NCBI GenBank assembly: GCA_964460905.1
Contig: CAYWRM010000037.1
Coordinates: forward strand, 1-40,090
From: GCA-002708315 sp964460905
GTDB lineage: Bacteria > Bacteroidota > Bacteroidia > Bacteroidales > F082
DNA length: 40,090 bases
Direction: 5' to 3'
How positions within the stretch are numbered: position 1 is the stretch's first letter; every line of letters begins with the position of its first letter. The notes beneath the pieces were generated by a model. That model was not told where the DNA came from and made no database searches. It saw nothing but the letters and a program-made list of their open reading frames with translations. The position numbers and the translations under genes are program-made. Below, piece after piece: positions 32,224 to 40,090 of the stretch.

Positions 32224-34791
32224 TTATTTCACCAAAATCATCTGTTTCATCTCTATAAATTCCCCACTCTTCAACGAATAGTAATAAGTTCCACTGGGCA
32301 GATTGGCTGCCTGCCACTGAAATTCATGATTTCCCTGAGAAAGAACAGAATTAATTATCGTTGTAATATGAACTCCCGAAGAATTATATATACTCAATGT
32401 AACCAAAGCAGATTTCGGCAAAGTAAAACCGATAGTAGTCGATGAACTAAATGGATTTGGATAACAATATCCATTAATACCACTTTCATTATTTAGGCTA
32501 TAGTTATCATTTATTCCGGTTGAATTAACATCTCGTACTAATCGCACATAATTATAAATACGCTCATCATCACTGGGAGATGGGCCGTTTTCAACTTTTG
32601 TATCAAAGCGTAATCCTCCTGCACCGTGGATGTCCTCACCGAGAGAAGACTGTTCCTGATGCTCCACGGCATAACCAAAAGCAACATAATCGGCAAAATA
32701 CTTCACCATTTCGTTACCCGCCGAGGTGCTAGACCAGAAATAAGGATAATCGGCATTAAACGCTTCATTGATAATCCCGGTGATATGGAAATAGTTCGTG
32801 TCGATGACAGGAAATACACCTGAGTAATCGGCGAGCGAATGAAGCTCTTTGATATTCGGTAGGCGCCAGTCATCATGGCCAGCATAGGTAGAGTTTTCGG
32901 CATAAGCCAGGGCAGCTTCCCAATTCATCCCCTCTTTGCTGTCATACCGAGACCACATTAATCCGGTAGCTATATCGGTCACAAGGCTATCACTATTATT
33001 TACAAATGCATTGATACCATATACATCGCCACGTATAGCACGTATATATCTCGCTCCATCAAGAGCCTTGATGTGTCCGGTCCAGTCATTTACTATCCAG
33101 TTCACCCCTTTCATAGCTTCCGGAGTATCGACCAGGTAGGCGTTACAAGACCATGAGTGCTGTTGGCTTTGTTCACCACCATCAGAGCTAACGAGATGGA
33201 AATACGTAGTGTCAACATAAGGCCAACCTGTTGATTGGTCTCTGATTGACCAAAGTTCCTTTAAAGTAGGTAAACGCCAATCATCATAACCAGCTAAAAC
33301 AAGATTACTACAGTAATCATCTGCTTCATCAAATACCGTAGGCTCTTCTGATTGATCCTGTGCCCACATCAAACCTGTTGCATTGTCAGTAACAGTGCCA
33401 TCGCCATTGTCAGTATATGATATTGGTGCACCCTTTTGGTAATGACCATCTTGCCCATAAAAAGCATCTCCTGCTTCCAGTCCTGTCACAACTTCACCAA
33501 AGTCATTATAGGCCTTTACCTGACCCGTAGCAACAATTGGAAAAGTGCCTTCATAGTTTGTCGTATCAACAGTCAACTCAGCTTCATCAGAAGTAATTGT
33601 TCCTAAAGCATTGCTTAATACACATAAATAGCTCCCGGCATCACTTTCAGCAAATGAGCTGATGGAATAGATTGAACTGTTGCCATCAGGAATATCCACA
33701 CCATCTTTTCGCCATTGATAAGAAATAGGATTAGTACCATAAGCCTCCACATAAAGTGAGGCGAATTGTCCGATTATAAATACGTCAGACATTGGTTGTG
33801 TGACTATAATGGGAACTGTTTCCTCCATTTCAGTTACGGTAAACCCATCAGCTAATAAAAATACTGTTGGCTCGCCCTGGCCAGGTGGAGGTGTAAATGT
33901 CACTGCAACATCTTTTGACCCGATCTCTTCATTGAAAGAAATATTAAATATCCCTGTTACTTCAGTATCATTATGAGTAAGTGTTGTTCCTTCTATTTCA
34001 CCTATTGTTACCATATCAACAGGAGCATCTGGTGGAGGCATCTCTTCAGGATCACCACTTATTATGAAAGTAACCAGAAGATTTGAGGTTCCCTGAGCAG
34101 CAGAATTTGGACTTACCGAAGTAACTACAGGTGGAGAGTATATTGTTAACTCTGCTATATCAGATGTAGCGATACCCAAATCATTTGTGACTATACATCT
34201 GTAACTGCCGACATCTTCCTGGGAAAAAGCGTCTATTGTATATGTATCTGTTGTAGCTCCCTCAATATCTATCTCATCTTTTTGCCACTGATAATATAGA
34301 GGAGTCATACCGTAAGCACCAATATATAGTGAGATGGGGTTTCCAATAATAATTGCATTAGATTCCGGTTGTATTGCTATAACCGGAGCTATATCTTCCA
34401 TCTCAGTGATTGTGAATCCATCCGTCAATGAAAATATTAGTGGATCACCCATGGGTGGTATAAATGTTACTGCAACATCTTTTGCTCCAAGCTCTTCATC
34501 GGAAGGAATATTAAACATAGCAGAAACTTCTGTTTCACTTTCATGAACAAGCGAGGTTCCCTGAATCGTTCCTATTGTTACTTCATCTACAGGTAAGTCT
34601 GCCGGTGGTAATTCAGGCCCTGCTATTGTGAATGTTACGACAAGGCCTAAGGTTCCCTGAGCGGCAGAATTTGGTGCTACTGATGTAATAGTTTGCCCAA
34701 ATATAGTTGAGCTAATACATACTAGGAATACTGAGAAAATAAGAAGTAATTGTTTCAGCGGATTTTGCTTAATCAACTTTTTCATTTTCAT
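32224..34791 (-). CDS. Lcl_C (DUF1566) repeat protein 3 with Ig-like domains, T9SS-exported
   Basis: The largest paralogue, 855 residues. A signal peptide is followed by two copies of a pair: an IPT/TIG-like strand domain (TSVAPNSAAQGTLGLVVTF at about 37; TSVSPNSAAQGTSNLLVTF at about 220) and an Ig-like domain (LYYQWQKDEIDIEGATTDTY; ISYQWRKDGVDIPDGNSSIY). Then GDAFYGQDGHYQKG and two Lcl_C repeats with DNATGLMWAQDQ, DDWRLPTLKELWSIRD and DDWRLPNIKELHSLADYSG. The last repeat ends DIHGAGGLRFDTKVE. A sorting tail (CYPNPFSSSTTIGFTLP) completes it. It precedes the ferredoxin gene. Likely an extracellular multi-domain surface protein. Confidence 0.87.
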   Translation of the reverse strand: MKMKKLIKQNPLKQLLLIFSVFLVCISSTIFGQTITSVAPNSAAQGTLGLVVTFTIAGPELPPADLPVDEVTIGTIQGTSLVHESETEVSAMFNIPSDEELGAKDVAVTFIPPMGDPLIFSLTDGFTITEMEDIAPVIAIQPESNAIIIGNPISLYIGAYGMTPLYYQWQKDEIDIEGATTDTYTIDAFSQEDVGSYRCIVTNDLGIATSDIAELTIYSPPVVTSVSPNSAAQGTSNLLVTFIISGDPEEMPPPDAPVDMVTIGEIEGTTLTHNDTEVTGIFNISFNEEIGSKDVAVTFTPPPGQGEPTVFLLADGFTVTEMEETVPIIVTQPMSDVFIIGQFASLYVEAYGTNPISYQWRKDGVDIPDGNSSIYSISSFAESDAGSYLCVLSNALGTITSDEAELTVDTTNYEGTFPIVATGQVKAYNDFGEVVTGLEAGDAFYGQDGHYQKGAPISYTDNGDGTVTDNATGLMWAQDQSEEPTVFDEADDYCSNLVLAGYDDWRLPTLKELWSIRDQSTGWPYVDTTYFHLVSSDGGEQSQQHSWSCNAYLVDTPEAMKGVNWIVNDWTGHIKALDGARYIRAIRGDVYGINAFVNNSDSLVTDIATGLMWSRYDSKEGMNWEAALAYAENSTYAGHDDWRLPNIKELHSLADYSGVFPVIDTNYFHITGIINEAFNADYPYFWSSTSAGNEMVKYFADYVAFGYAVEHQEQSSLGEDIHGAGGLRFDTKVENGPSPSDDERIYNYVRLVRDVNSTGINDNYSLNNESGINGYCYPNPFSSSTTIGFTLPKSALVTLSIYNSSGVHITTIINSVLSQGNHEFQWQAANLPSGTYYYSLKSGEFIEMKQMILVK

Positions 34792-34837
34792 CTGAATAGT
34801 TTTGTTTCATGATATAAGCTTTTTTATTATTAATTTT

Positions 34838-34942
34838 TTATCTATAATGTTTTCCAACATTGTTTAACCGGATTATATCGGCGGGGCATGCTTTAACACA
34901 AGTCCCATATTCGATGCATCCATTTATGCTTGAAATTGACAT
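34838..34942 (-). pseudogene. Decayed copy of the ferredoxin gene
   Basis: A 34-codon frame, MSISSINGCIEYGTCVKACP followed by ADIIRLNNVGKHYR and a stop. It matches the start of the ferredoxin at 31978-32193 (MSIKSINGCIGCGTCVKACPTDVLRLD). The second cluster motif is lost, and a Cys of the first has become Tyr (CIGCGTC to CIEYGTC). It follows Lcl_C protein 4 just as the intact ferredoxin follows protein 3, so a Lcl_C-plus-ferredoxin unit was duplicated. Confidence 0.85.
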
Positions 34943-34953
34943 AGCTATTAATT

Positions 34954-36153
34954 TTAATCAATATCGCGCACCAGTCGTACATAATTATAATAACGTTCGC
35001 CACCTTCGCCCAGTGGGCCGCCTTCGTATTTTGTATCGAAACGAACGCCACCTGCTCCGTGGAAATCCAATCCTTCGCCATTTACAGCCATTCCGAAGGC
35101 AACATACCATGCGTAATAATAAGGTTCACCGCTTGTAAAGTGTGCAGATGTGCTTGTCCAGTAATATCCATAATCATCATCCCCGGCTTCGTTTATTATG
35201 GGCGTGCAATTGAACAAAGGATTGATGGCTGGTCCAACTTTAGCGGGATCCGTAGCACTTGGCGAGTATCCGTAATCAACGATGCTTTGGAGTTCCTTAA
35301 CGTTTGGCAACCTCCAATCGGAATACCCTGCAAATTCACTTCCTTCAGCATAAGCTAATGCTGCTGTCCAATCAATACCTTCAGTATTATCATCCTGCTC
35401 CCACATTAATCCTGTTGAATTATCTGTGATTGTTGCATCACCATTGTCCACATAATCGTTAACACCGTAATCATCACCACGAACAGCTCTTACATATTTT
35501 CCTCCAACAGGTCCACCAGCTTCTGCTGAATATGCTTTTATATGTCCGGTTACATGATTTACACCCATAGCTGCGTTAGAACCACCTTCAACTGTAACAC
35601 CAACATAGTAATTACTTGACCAGAACTGTTCATCTTTGGTAACCTGGCCACTGGCAAGGGTGAAATAAGTTGTATTTAAATATGGCCATCCTGAATTAAA
35701 ATCACTAATGGAGTATAGTTCTTTACAACTTGGCATACGCCAGTCATCATAACCATTTAACTCTAGGCTTTCGCAGTAATCAACTGCTTCCTGCCATGTA
35801 TAGTCGTCTGAAGAAGGCACCTGCTGCCACATTAATCCGGTATTCAGATCTGTTATCGTTTCATCATCATTGTTCTGATATGACATCTCGGGACTAGCCA
35901 GATAATTGGCGTCCTGGCCGTACAGAGCATCTCCTTCTGTTAATCCAGTAATTATTTCACCATCAGCATCATATGTGATAGTTTGACCACTTGCCACAAG
36001 AAGATAATTATTTACTTCAAGTTCTGTGGGAGTGTCATCGTCATCATCAATAACTTCATCATCTTTTTTACAGCCTGTTGTGAAAGTTATAGCTATTAAA
36101 ACTGATAGTACCATCAGGTAGCTTAATATTGATTTTGTTTCTAATTTTTTCAT
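34954..36153 (-). CDS. Lcl_C (DUF1566) repeat lipoprotein 4
   Basis: A 399-residue lipoprotein. Signal peptide SYLMVLSVLIAITFTTGC, then KKDDEVIDDDDD, an acidic stretch of the type that acts as a surface-export signal for Bacteroidota lipoproteins. The GDALYGQDANYLAS segment and two Lcl_C repeats follow (DWRMPSCKELYSISDFNSG; DWRLPNVKELQSIVDYGYS). The end reads DFHGAGGVRFDTKYE and NYVRLVRDID; there is no T9SS tail. With protein 3 it belongs to the FDTK subfamily. It is placed directly before the decayed ferredoxin. Confidence 0.87.
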   Translation of the reverse strand: MKKLETKSILSYLMVLSVLIAITFTTGCKKDDEVIDDDDDTPTELEVNNYLLVASGQTITYDADGEIITGLTEGDALYGQDANYLASPEMSYQNNDDETITDLNTGLMWQQVPSSDDYTWQEAVDYCESLELNGYDDWRMPSCKELYSISDFNSGWPYLNTTYFTLASGQVTKDEQFWSSNYYVGVTVEGGSNAAMGVNHVTGHIKAYSAEAGGPVGGKYVRAVRGDDYGVNDYVDNGDATITDNSTGLMWEQDDNTEGIDWTAALAYAEGSEFAGYSDWRLPNVKELQSIVDYGYSPSATDPAKVGPAINPLFNCTPIINEAGDDDYGYYWTSTSAHFTSGEPYYYAWYVAFGMAVNGEGLDFHGAGGVRFDTKYEGGPLGEGGERYYNYVRLVRDID

Positions 36154-36223
36154 GATATTATTTTTTTGTCATTGATTGTTTATTTAATCGAAGTGTATCC
36201 TGATACTATGCTTAATATCTTTT

Positions 36224-37486
36224 TTAATTACTATTTCGTACCAAACGAACATAATTGTATATTCTCACTGCATCTCCCTGAGGGCCATGTCCATCTTCGA
36301 ATTCAGCAGGATCTCCTCCTTTAGGGTCGCTTCGTTGAGCACCGGCACCATGAACATCAGTCCAAGTGTCTGTTCCCATATTACCCATGCAGCGTCCAAA
36401 TGCTAAATACACTCCCCAGCCACCTTCCATGTCAACAGACTCAGATTCGTGAGTTGTACTACTCCAATACCATGCATAATCATCTTCACCGGCTTCATTC
36501 ACTATTACGGTGCTATTAAATATATCATCTATTGTTGCAGAATTAGTAGTTGCAGGAGATTTATTATAATCTAATATACTATGTAATTCTTTTGCGTCAG
36601 GTAATCTCCAATCAGAATATCCAGCATATTCAAAGTTCTCTGCATATGTTAATGCATCAGTCCAATACATACTGGTATCGCTGTCATCCTGCATCCACAT
36701 TAATTCTGTTGCTGCATCGGTTATTGTACCATTGCTGTTATCTATATACTCGTTCACTCCGTAAGTTTCTCTTCCACGAACCAATAAGTAATTAAACATT
36801 TTATCGTGGCCCATCATATCAGTACCATACCCTTTTATACGCCCATCTGCAATGTTAACCCCAAACACTGTTTCGCTTACTTCATCACTTACATATACAG
36901 CTGTAGTAGCAACCTGGACATCAATTAACCTTTCCATTGCTTCAGTATCTCCATAGTCAAATGCAAAATAATCTGTATTGATAAAAGGAATTAATCCGTC
37001 GGTATCGGTTCCTTCAACTGAACTAATATCACGACCACTGAACATCATTAACGAATACATTTCTTTAATGGTAGGTACACGCCAGTCATTATATCCACCG
37101 GTATTTTCAGTGTTTACAACTTCTAAAATATCATCGTAACCTAATTTATCATCATAATCAATGCTGCCATCTCCATTATGGTCGAAAGAACTTTGCCACA
37201 TTAAACCGGTAACCATATCAGTTACTGTACTGTCGCCGTTGTCTTCATAACTTGGTGTAGTCCCTGGGTAGTTGGCATTCTGACCATAATAGTCATCACC
37301 TTCATACTGTGTAGAAGTTTCTGTTGCATTATCGAAAAATTTTGATTGATTAGTGCCAACAATAGGAAAGCCCGAAATATCAGGTAAATTTTCAATTGTC
37401 ACTTCTTCGATTACAGTTTCATCTTTTTTGCATCCACTAATTGCTAAAATCAGAAGTGCACTAAAAATAATTGTCCAAGTTTTCAT
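36224..37486 (-). CDS. Lcl_C (DUF1566) repeat lipoprotein 5
   Basis: A lipoprotein of 420 residues from the ATG at 37486 (MKTWTIIFSALLILAISGC); an ATG nine codons earlier would put extra residues before the signal peptide. The lipobox Cys is followed by KKDETVIEE, again an acidic surface-export-like signal. It has EGDDYYGQNANYPG and two Lcl_C repeats (DWRVPTIKEMYSLMMFSGRD; DWRLPDAKELHSILDYNKSP). The first repeat has the DHNGDGSIDYDD loop seen in protein 2. The end is DVHGAGAQRSDPKGG, so it belongs with proteins 1 and 2. It lacks a T9SS tail and is the first Lcl_C gene after the kinase. Confidence 0.87.
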   Translation of the reverse strand: MKTWTIIFSALLILAISGCKKDETVIEEVTIENLPDISGFPIVGTNQSKFFDNATETSTQYEGDDYYGQNANYPGTTPSYEDNGDSTVTDMVTGLMWQSSFDHNGDGSIDYDDKLGYDDILEVVNTENTGGYNDWRVPTIKEMYSLMMFSGRDISSVEGTDTDGLIPFINTDYFAFDYGDTEAMERLIDVQVATTAVYVSDEVSETVFGVNIADGRIKGYGTDMMGHDKMFNYLLVRGRETYGVNEYIDNSNGTITDAATELMWMQDDSDTSMYWTDALTYAENFEYAGYSDWRLPDAKELHSILDYNKSPATTNSATIDDIFNSTVIVNEAGEDDYAWYWSSTTHESESVDMEGGWGVYLAFGRCMGNMGTDTWTDVHGAGAQRSDPKGGDPAEFEDGHGPQGDAVRIYNYVRLVRNSN

Positions 37487-37594
37487 ATCTATTATTTTTA
37501 AATTATTCTGCAAATAACATCTACTCTAGAGCTGAAAACAAAAGAAATCAATGTTTTGGGGGATTTTATCAACGAATGGGGTGTTTATATAGGA

Positions 37595-37633
37595 TGGTGT
37601 TGAAATTAAGTTTAATGAAGCACTAAATTTAAA
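37595..37633 (+). repeat. Dispersed repeat B, copy 2
   Basis: GGTGTTGAAATTAAGTTTAA followed by TGAAGCACTAAATTTAAAA matches 18351-18392 with few differences. It is located between the histidine kinase stop and Lcl_C gene 5. Confidence 0.5.
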
Positions 37634-37646
37634 ATTCTATAACGGG

Positions 37647-39674
37647 TTAGTATAATACTGGTATTGTAAATTTAAAAACACTTCCCTTGCCTAACTCGCT
37701 CTCAACCCAAATTTTCCCGCCATGTTTTTCTACAAATTCTTTGCATAATATTAAGCCTAATCCTGACCCTTTTTCGTTTGCTGTTCCAATGGTTGTTTCA
37801 TTTGTTTCTAGACTGAACAATTTATTTCGGGTTTCTTCATTCATGCCAACTCCATTATCAGAAACTGCAATTTCAATAAACTTGTCTTGCTGTAATGTGT
37901 AAATATTTATTTTGCCATTCGAATTAGTGAATTTTATGGCGTTGGAAATAAGATTTCTTAAAATCGTTTCAATCATATTCAAATCAGCAAAAACAACAAT
38001 TTCTTCTGATTGAAAATAATTGAGTACTATATTTTTAATTTTTGCTGAATAATTTGATGTTTCTATAGTTTTGTTTATGACAGATGATACTAATATTTTT
38101 TCGGGTTTGAAATTAATTTGATCTGTTTCTGTTTTAGCCCAATTCAGTAAATTGTTGAGTAGAATAAGAGTATTTTTTGCTGATGAGTTTATTAATGCTA
38201 AATACTTATCAGATTTTGCAACTTCAAATTCCTTTACGTTGTCAATTAGCAATTCTGAATACCCCAAAATGGTACTAAACGGGCTACGTAAATCGTGTGC
38301 TATTATTGAGAAAAACTTATCTTTTGTATTGTTGCTTATTTTCAGTTCTTCCTCTATTTTCTGTCGTTCTTCAATCTCTGTCTGCAATACTTCATTTGAT
38401 GTTTGTAACTCTTCGTTAGCTATTTCCAAGTCTTTAGTACGTTCCTTTACTTTTTGTTCGAGATTAGCATTGAGGCCACGTAACGCTATTCGGGCTTTGT
38501 TCAATTTTCGTGATAAATTCATAAAAAAAGCAACGATCAAGACTAAAATTATGAATATAATAATTATAGCATATAACTGCACACGGTATTTTCCCCATAC
38601 AGTGTATTGTCTGTTTTTAATTATGCTACCGGGTGGTAAGTCAGATATTGAAATACCAAAGCGTTGTAAAACTAAATGATCAAATACGTAATGATTGCCT
38701 TGAATAGATCCAATTGGAATAGTGCTGACAGCTTCGCCGTGGAGGATTCTAATTCCTATTTGAGTGGCTTGTCGAGCAATTTGTTCCTCACCAAAAGTGA
38801 GCCCGCCAATTGTCCCCATACCAATATCTTGATCAAACTGAGAAAGTACTGGAACTGATGAAACGCTTGATATATCTCGTAATACATCATGTGGATCAAA
38901 CGTTTCTCCTGTAATATCTTTAAACATTTTCATGTAAATAATTATTGTACTTGATGACAGTTTAGCAGCCCGTAGCTTAATTTCTCTTAATGGCAAATTG
39001 CTCCAGTCAACTATTTTTATACTGCTATCTATACTGGCTTTCATTTCTTCAACATAAGGTATAAAATCTTCATCATTTTTGCCAACACCATGTACAATTA
39101 TAGCTTCATTTATCATTGGGCGGACTTTAATAATCCACTTTAAAGATTGTTTGCAATCGTAAACCATCGTTAACCCAGTAATATTTTCAGTAAGTTGAAA
39201 CTTATCTAGATTTTCAGTATGAATACCTAAAGAAACTGTGGGTGTATTAGGCGAAATCAATGATTGGTATTTTAACCAGAAATCCAGCATTGTTTCATTT
39301 ATCAAGATGACAAGGTCAATATTTTTATTGCTGTATTTGGTAATATTTATATCACTAAATTGTTGAAAATAAATACTATCACGGATACGGTGCAAATCCA
39401 TAAATTCGTAGTAAACTTCAAATTTTATGTCGGATGTTTTCTTAAATTCTTCCTGAATCGTATGCATAATCAATCTTGCAGGGGGTGTATCTTCGTGGTC
39501 AGGAAACAATATTAAAACATTTTTTTGAACAGGAAAATCTTGCAAAGTTTGACTATTTGCATTAGTGCTAATTCCTAATATATAAATCGCGAAAAACGAA
39601 ATCAAGTAGAACAACCAAATTTGCCTCTGTCTTAAGAGTTTTGTTATATTAAATCTTGGTTTATAGTGTATCAT
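37647..39674 (-). CDS. Membrane sensor histidine kinase with ABC-substrate-binding-like sensor
   Basis: A 675-residue hybrid-less kinase. A transmembrane segment (about 19-37), a periplasmic region of about 300 residues resembling an ABC-transporter substrate-binding (ABC_sub_bind) fold with VLILFPDHEDTPPARLIMHT, PTVSLGIHTENLDKF and SVPVLSQFDQDIGMGTIGG, then a second transmembrane segment (about 367-387) and a coiled coil (395-450). The HisKA site is His460 in FFSIIAHDLRSPFSTILGY. The HATPase has NLISNAIKF, DNGVGMNE and GSGLGLILCKEF. No response regulator is adjacent. It probably senses a small extracellular ligand and may control the Lcl_C/redox operon downstream; the link is inferred from position only. 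Confidence 0.88.
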   Translation of the reverse strand: MIHYKPRFNITKLLRQRQIWLFYLISFFAIYILGISTNANSQTLQDFPVQKNVLILFPDHEDTPPARLIMHTIQEEFKKTSDIKFEVYYEFMDLHRIRDSIYFQQFSDINITKYSNKNIDLVILINETMLDFWLKYQSLISPNTPTVSLGIHTENLDKFQLTENITGLTMVYDCKQSLKWIIKVRPMINEAIIVHGVGKNDEDFIPYVEEMKASIDSSIKIVDWSNLPLREIKLRAAKLSSSTIIIYMKMFKDITGETFDPHDVLRDISSVSSVPVLSQFDQDIGMGTIGGLTFGEEQIARQATQIGIRILHGEAVSTIPIGSIQGNHYVFDHLVLQRFGISISDLPPGSIIKNRQYTVWGKYRVQLYAIIIIFIILVLIVAFFMNLSRKLNKARIALRGLNANLEQKVKERTKDLEIANEELQTSNEVLQTEIEERQKIEEELKISNNTKDKFFSIIAHDLRSPFSTILGYSELLIDNVKEFEVAKSDKYLALINSSAKNTLILLNNLLNWAKTETDQINFKPEKILVSSVINKTIETSNYSAKIKNIVLNYFQSEEIVVFADLNMIETILRNLISNAIKFTNSNGKINIYTLQQDKFIEIAVSDNGVGMNEETRNKLFSLETNETTIGTANEKGSGLGLILCKEFVEKHGGKIWVESELGKGSVFKFTIPVLY

Positions 39675-39721
39675 TCTTAATCTTTTTAGTACTCAGAATT
39701 GCTAATAACGTTTTATGGATT

Positions 39722-39805
39722 GAGTAGGAAAAGGAAGCTTCACCCTACCCCGAAAGCTTTCGGTGCTCGCAGAACCTTGCGTGATAGTCTCCCATCATAC
39801 GGCTC
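39722..39805 (-). ncRNA. Group II intron 3' end (domains V and VI), remnant
   Basis: On the minus strand the 34-base segment 39805-39772 reads GAGCCGTATGATGGGAGACT then ATCACGCAAGGTTC, matching group II domain V in length, in its GAGCC/GGTTC closing stem and in the AGC catalytic triad. Domain VI follows with GGGTAGGGTGAAG pairing to CCTACTC at the end. No reverse-transcriptase ORF is present in the remaining 280 bases to the window edge, so either the intron is truncated or its ORF lies outside. Confidence 0.7.
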
Positions 39806-40090
39806 TTTTCAATATAAGGCTTATCCTTCTAAAAGTTAATCAAATATAAAACAAATTAGCTGCGATGCACAAATTTTTTTATGCGTTGGCAATTATGGGA
39901 ATATTTGTATTCTTCATTAATCTTTATATAATCAATATATTTTAAAATTATCATCTAAATGTTATAGCTACTAAACTCGCCAGCACCATCAGGTAGCTAA
40001 TACCAATATTACTCCGAAATGAGCTTTAAAGTAATATTGAATTGTGTTAAAATCCAAAAATAAATAGAGTTATTTTTCTAAATTTGTACT
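39806..40090. other. Right-edge region without an intact gene
   Basis: AT-rich and without a usable ORF. It contains the domain V upstream flank and a sequence that matches the signal peptide of Lcl_C lipoprotein 4 (listed separately). Confidence 0.5.
39954..40017 (-). pseudogene. Remnant of an Lcl_C lipoprotein signal peptide
   Basis: On the minus strand the sequence reads ISYLMVLASLVAITF before a stop, against LSYLMVLSVLIAITF in Lcl_C lipoprotein 4 (34954-36153); the DNA also matches, for example CACCATCAGGTAGCT-like bases shared with ACCATCAGGTAGCTTAATAT. So a further copy of this gene once existed upstream of the kinase. Confidence 0.55.

Noticed and set aside
34893..35081. Minus-strand ORF across the dead ferredoxin and the end of Lcl_C gene 4
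   Set aside because: A different frame from both; the frame at 34838-34942 explains the sequence through its match to the ferredoxin.
25558..37486. Repeated DWRLP and GLMW segments considered as a CRISPR-like or DNA-repeat array
   Set aside because: The repetition is at protein level in five paralogous genes with diverged DNA; there are no short direct DNA repeats with unique spacers. No CRISPR array was seen anywhere in the window.
38152..38679. 175-codon plus-strand ORF inside the histidine kinase gene
   Set aside because: It is antisense to the kinase coiled-coil and HisKA region, which is a complete well-formed gene; no domain in the antisense frame.

Overview
This is an AT-rich window from a Bacteroidota (Bacteroidetes) chromosome. 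The evidence is type IX secretion (T9SS) C-terminal sorting domains on several proteins, a TonB-dependent receptor with an STN domain paired with a DUF4249 lipoprotein, -7 boxes of the Bacteroidota type TANNTTTG, and few Shine-Dalgarno sequences. A free-living marine or sediment member of the Bacteroidales/Marinilabiliales is my guess; no taxonomic marker gene is present.

Left part (1-13.7 kb), mostly housekeeping: the end of a T9SS-exported protein, prfC, a LuxR regulator with a hemerythrin-like protein, a YbaN-family membrane protein, a glycosyltransferase, dprA, an acyl-CoA dehydrogenase, a FabK/nitronate-monooxygenase-like flavoenzyme, elbB, and a two-gene xanthine-dehydrogenase-type molybdenum hydroxylase. 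Several intergenic gaps hold palindromic REP- or MITE-like repeats.

Mobile part (13.7-18.6 kb): a small GIY-YIG nuclease gene lies between a duplicated 5' half of tRNA-Arg(CCT) and the intact tRNA. The duplicate covers tRNA nucleotides 1-33 exactly, stopping just before the anticodon, with a 20-bp perfect palindrome inserted in its D-loop. The only good promoter box I see lies upstream of the broken half. Next come about 0.9 kb without genes, then three single-gene units whose ends match integron cassette logic (GTTAGGC/GCCTAAC or GTTGTGT/ACACAAC). They encode an FRG-domain protein, a secreted T9SS esterase and a membrane-anchored protein of unknown function. No integrase is present, so this looks like a CALIN (attC cluster lacking an integrase).

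Middle part (18.6-25.4 kb): a minus-strand outer-membrane uptake operon (lipoprotein, TonB receptor, DUF4249 lipoprotein), a PqqD-like gene followed in a coupled arrangement by the wreck of an ATP-grasp gene and a T9SS tail, a small exported repeat protein, an isolated attC-like hairpin, and an FmdE-like lipoprotein.

Right part (25.5-40 kb), all minus strand: five paralogous exported proteins, each with two Lcl_C (DUF1566) repeats, surround a compact redox module. The module is a dicluster ferredoxin, a ferric-reductase-like di-heme membrane protein and a Tat-exported fumarate-reductase-type flavoprotein. Upstream sits a sensor histidine kinase with an ABC-substrate-binding-like sensor. A decayed second ferredoxin and the remains of a further Lcl_C lipoprotein signal peptide show that the locus grew by tandem duplication. 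My working model is menaquinol -> heme b -> Fe-S -> periplasmic FAD enzyme, with the Lcl_C proteins at the cell surface or secreted. The substrate is unknown. This locus and the tRNA-Arg/GIY-YIG element are the best candidates for undescribed biology. A group II intron remnant (domains V-VI) lies near the right edge.
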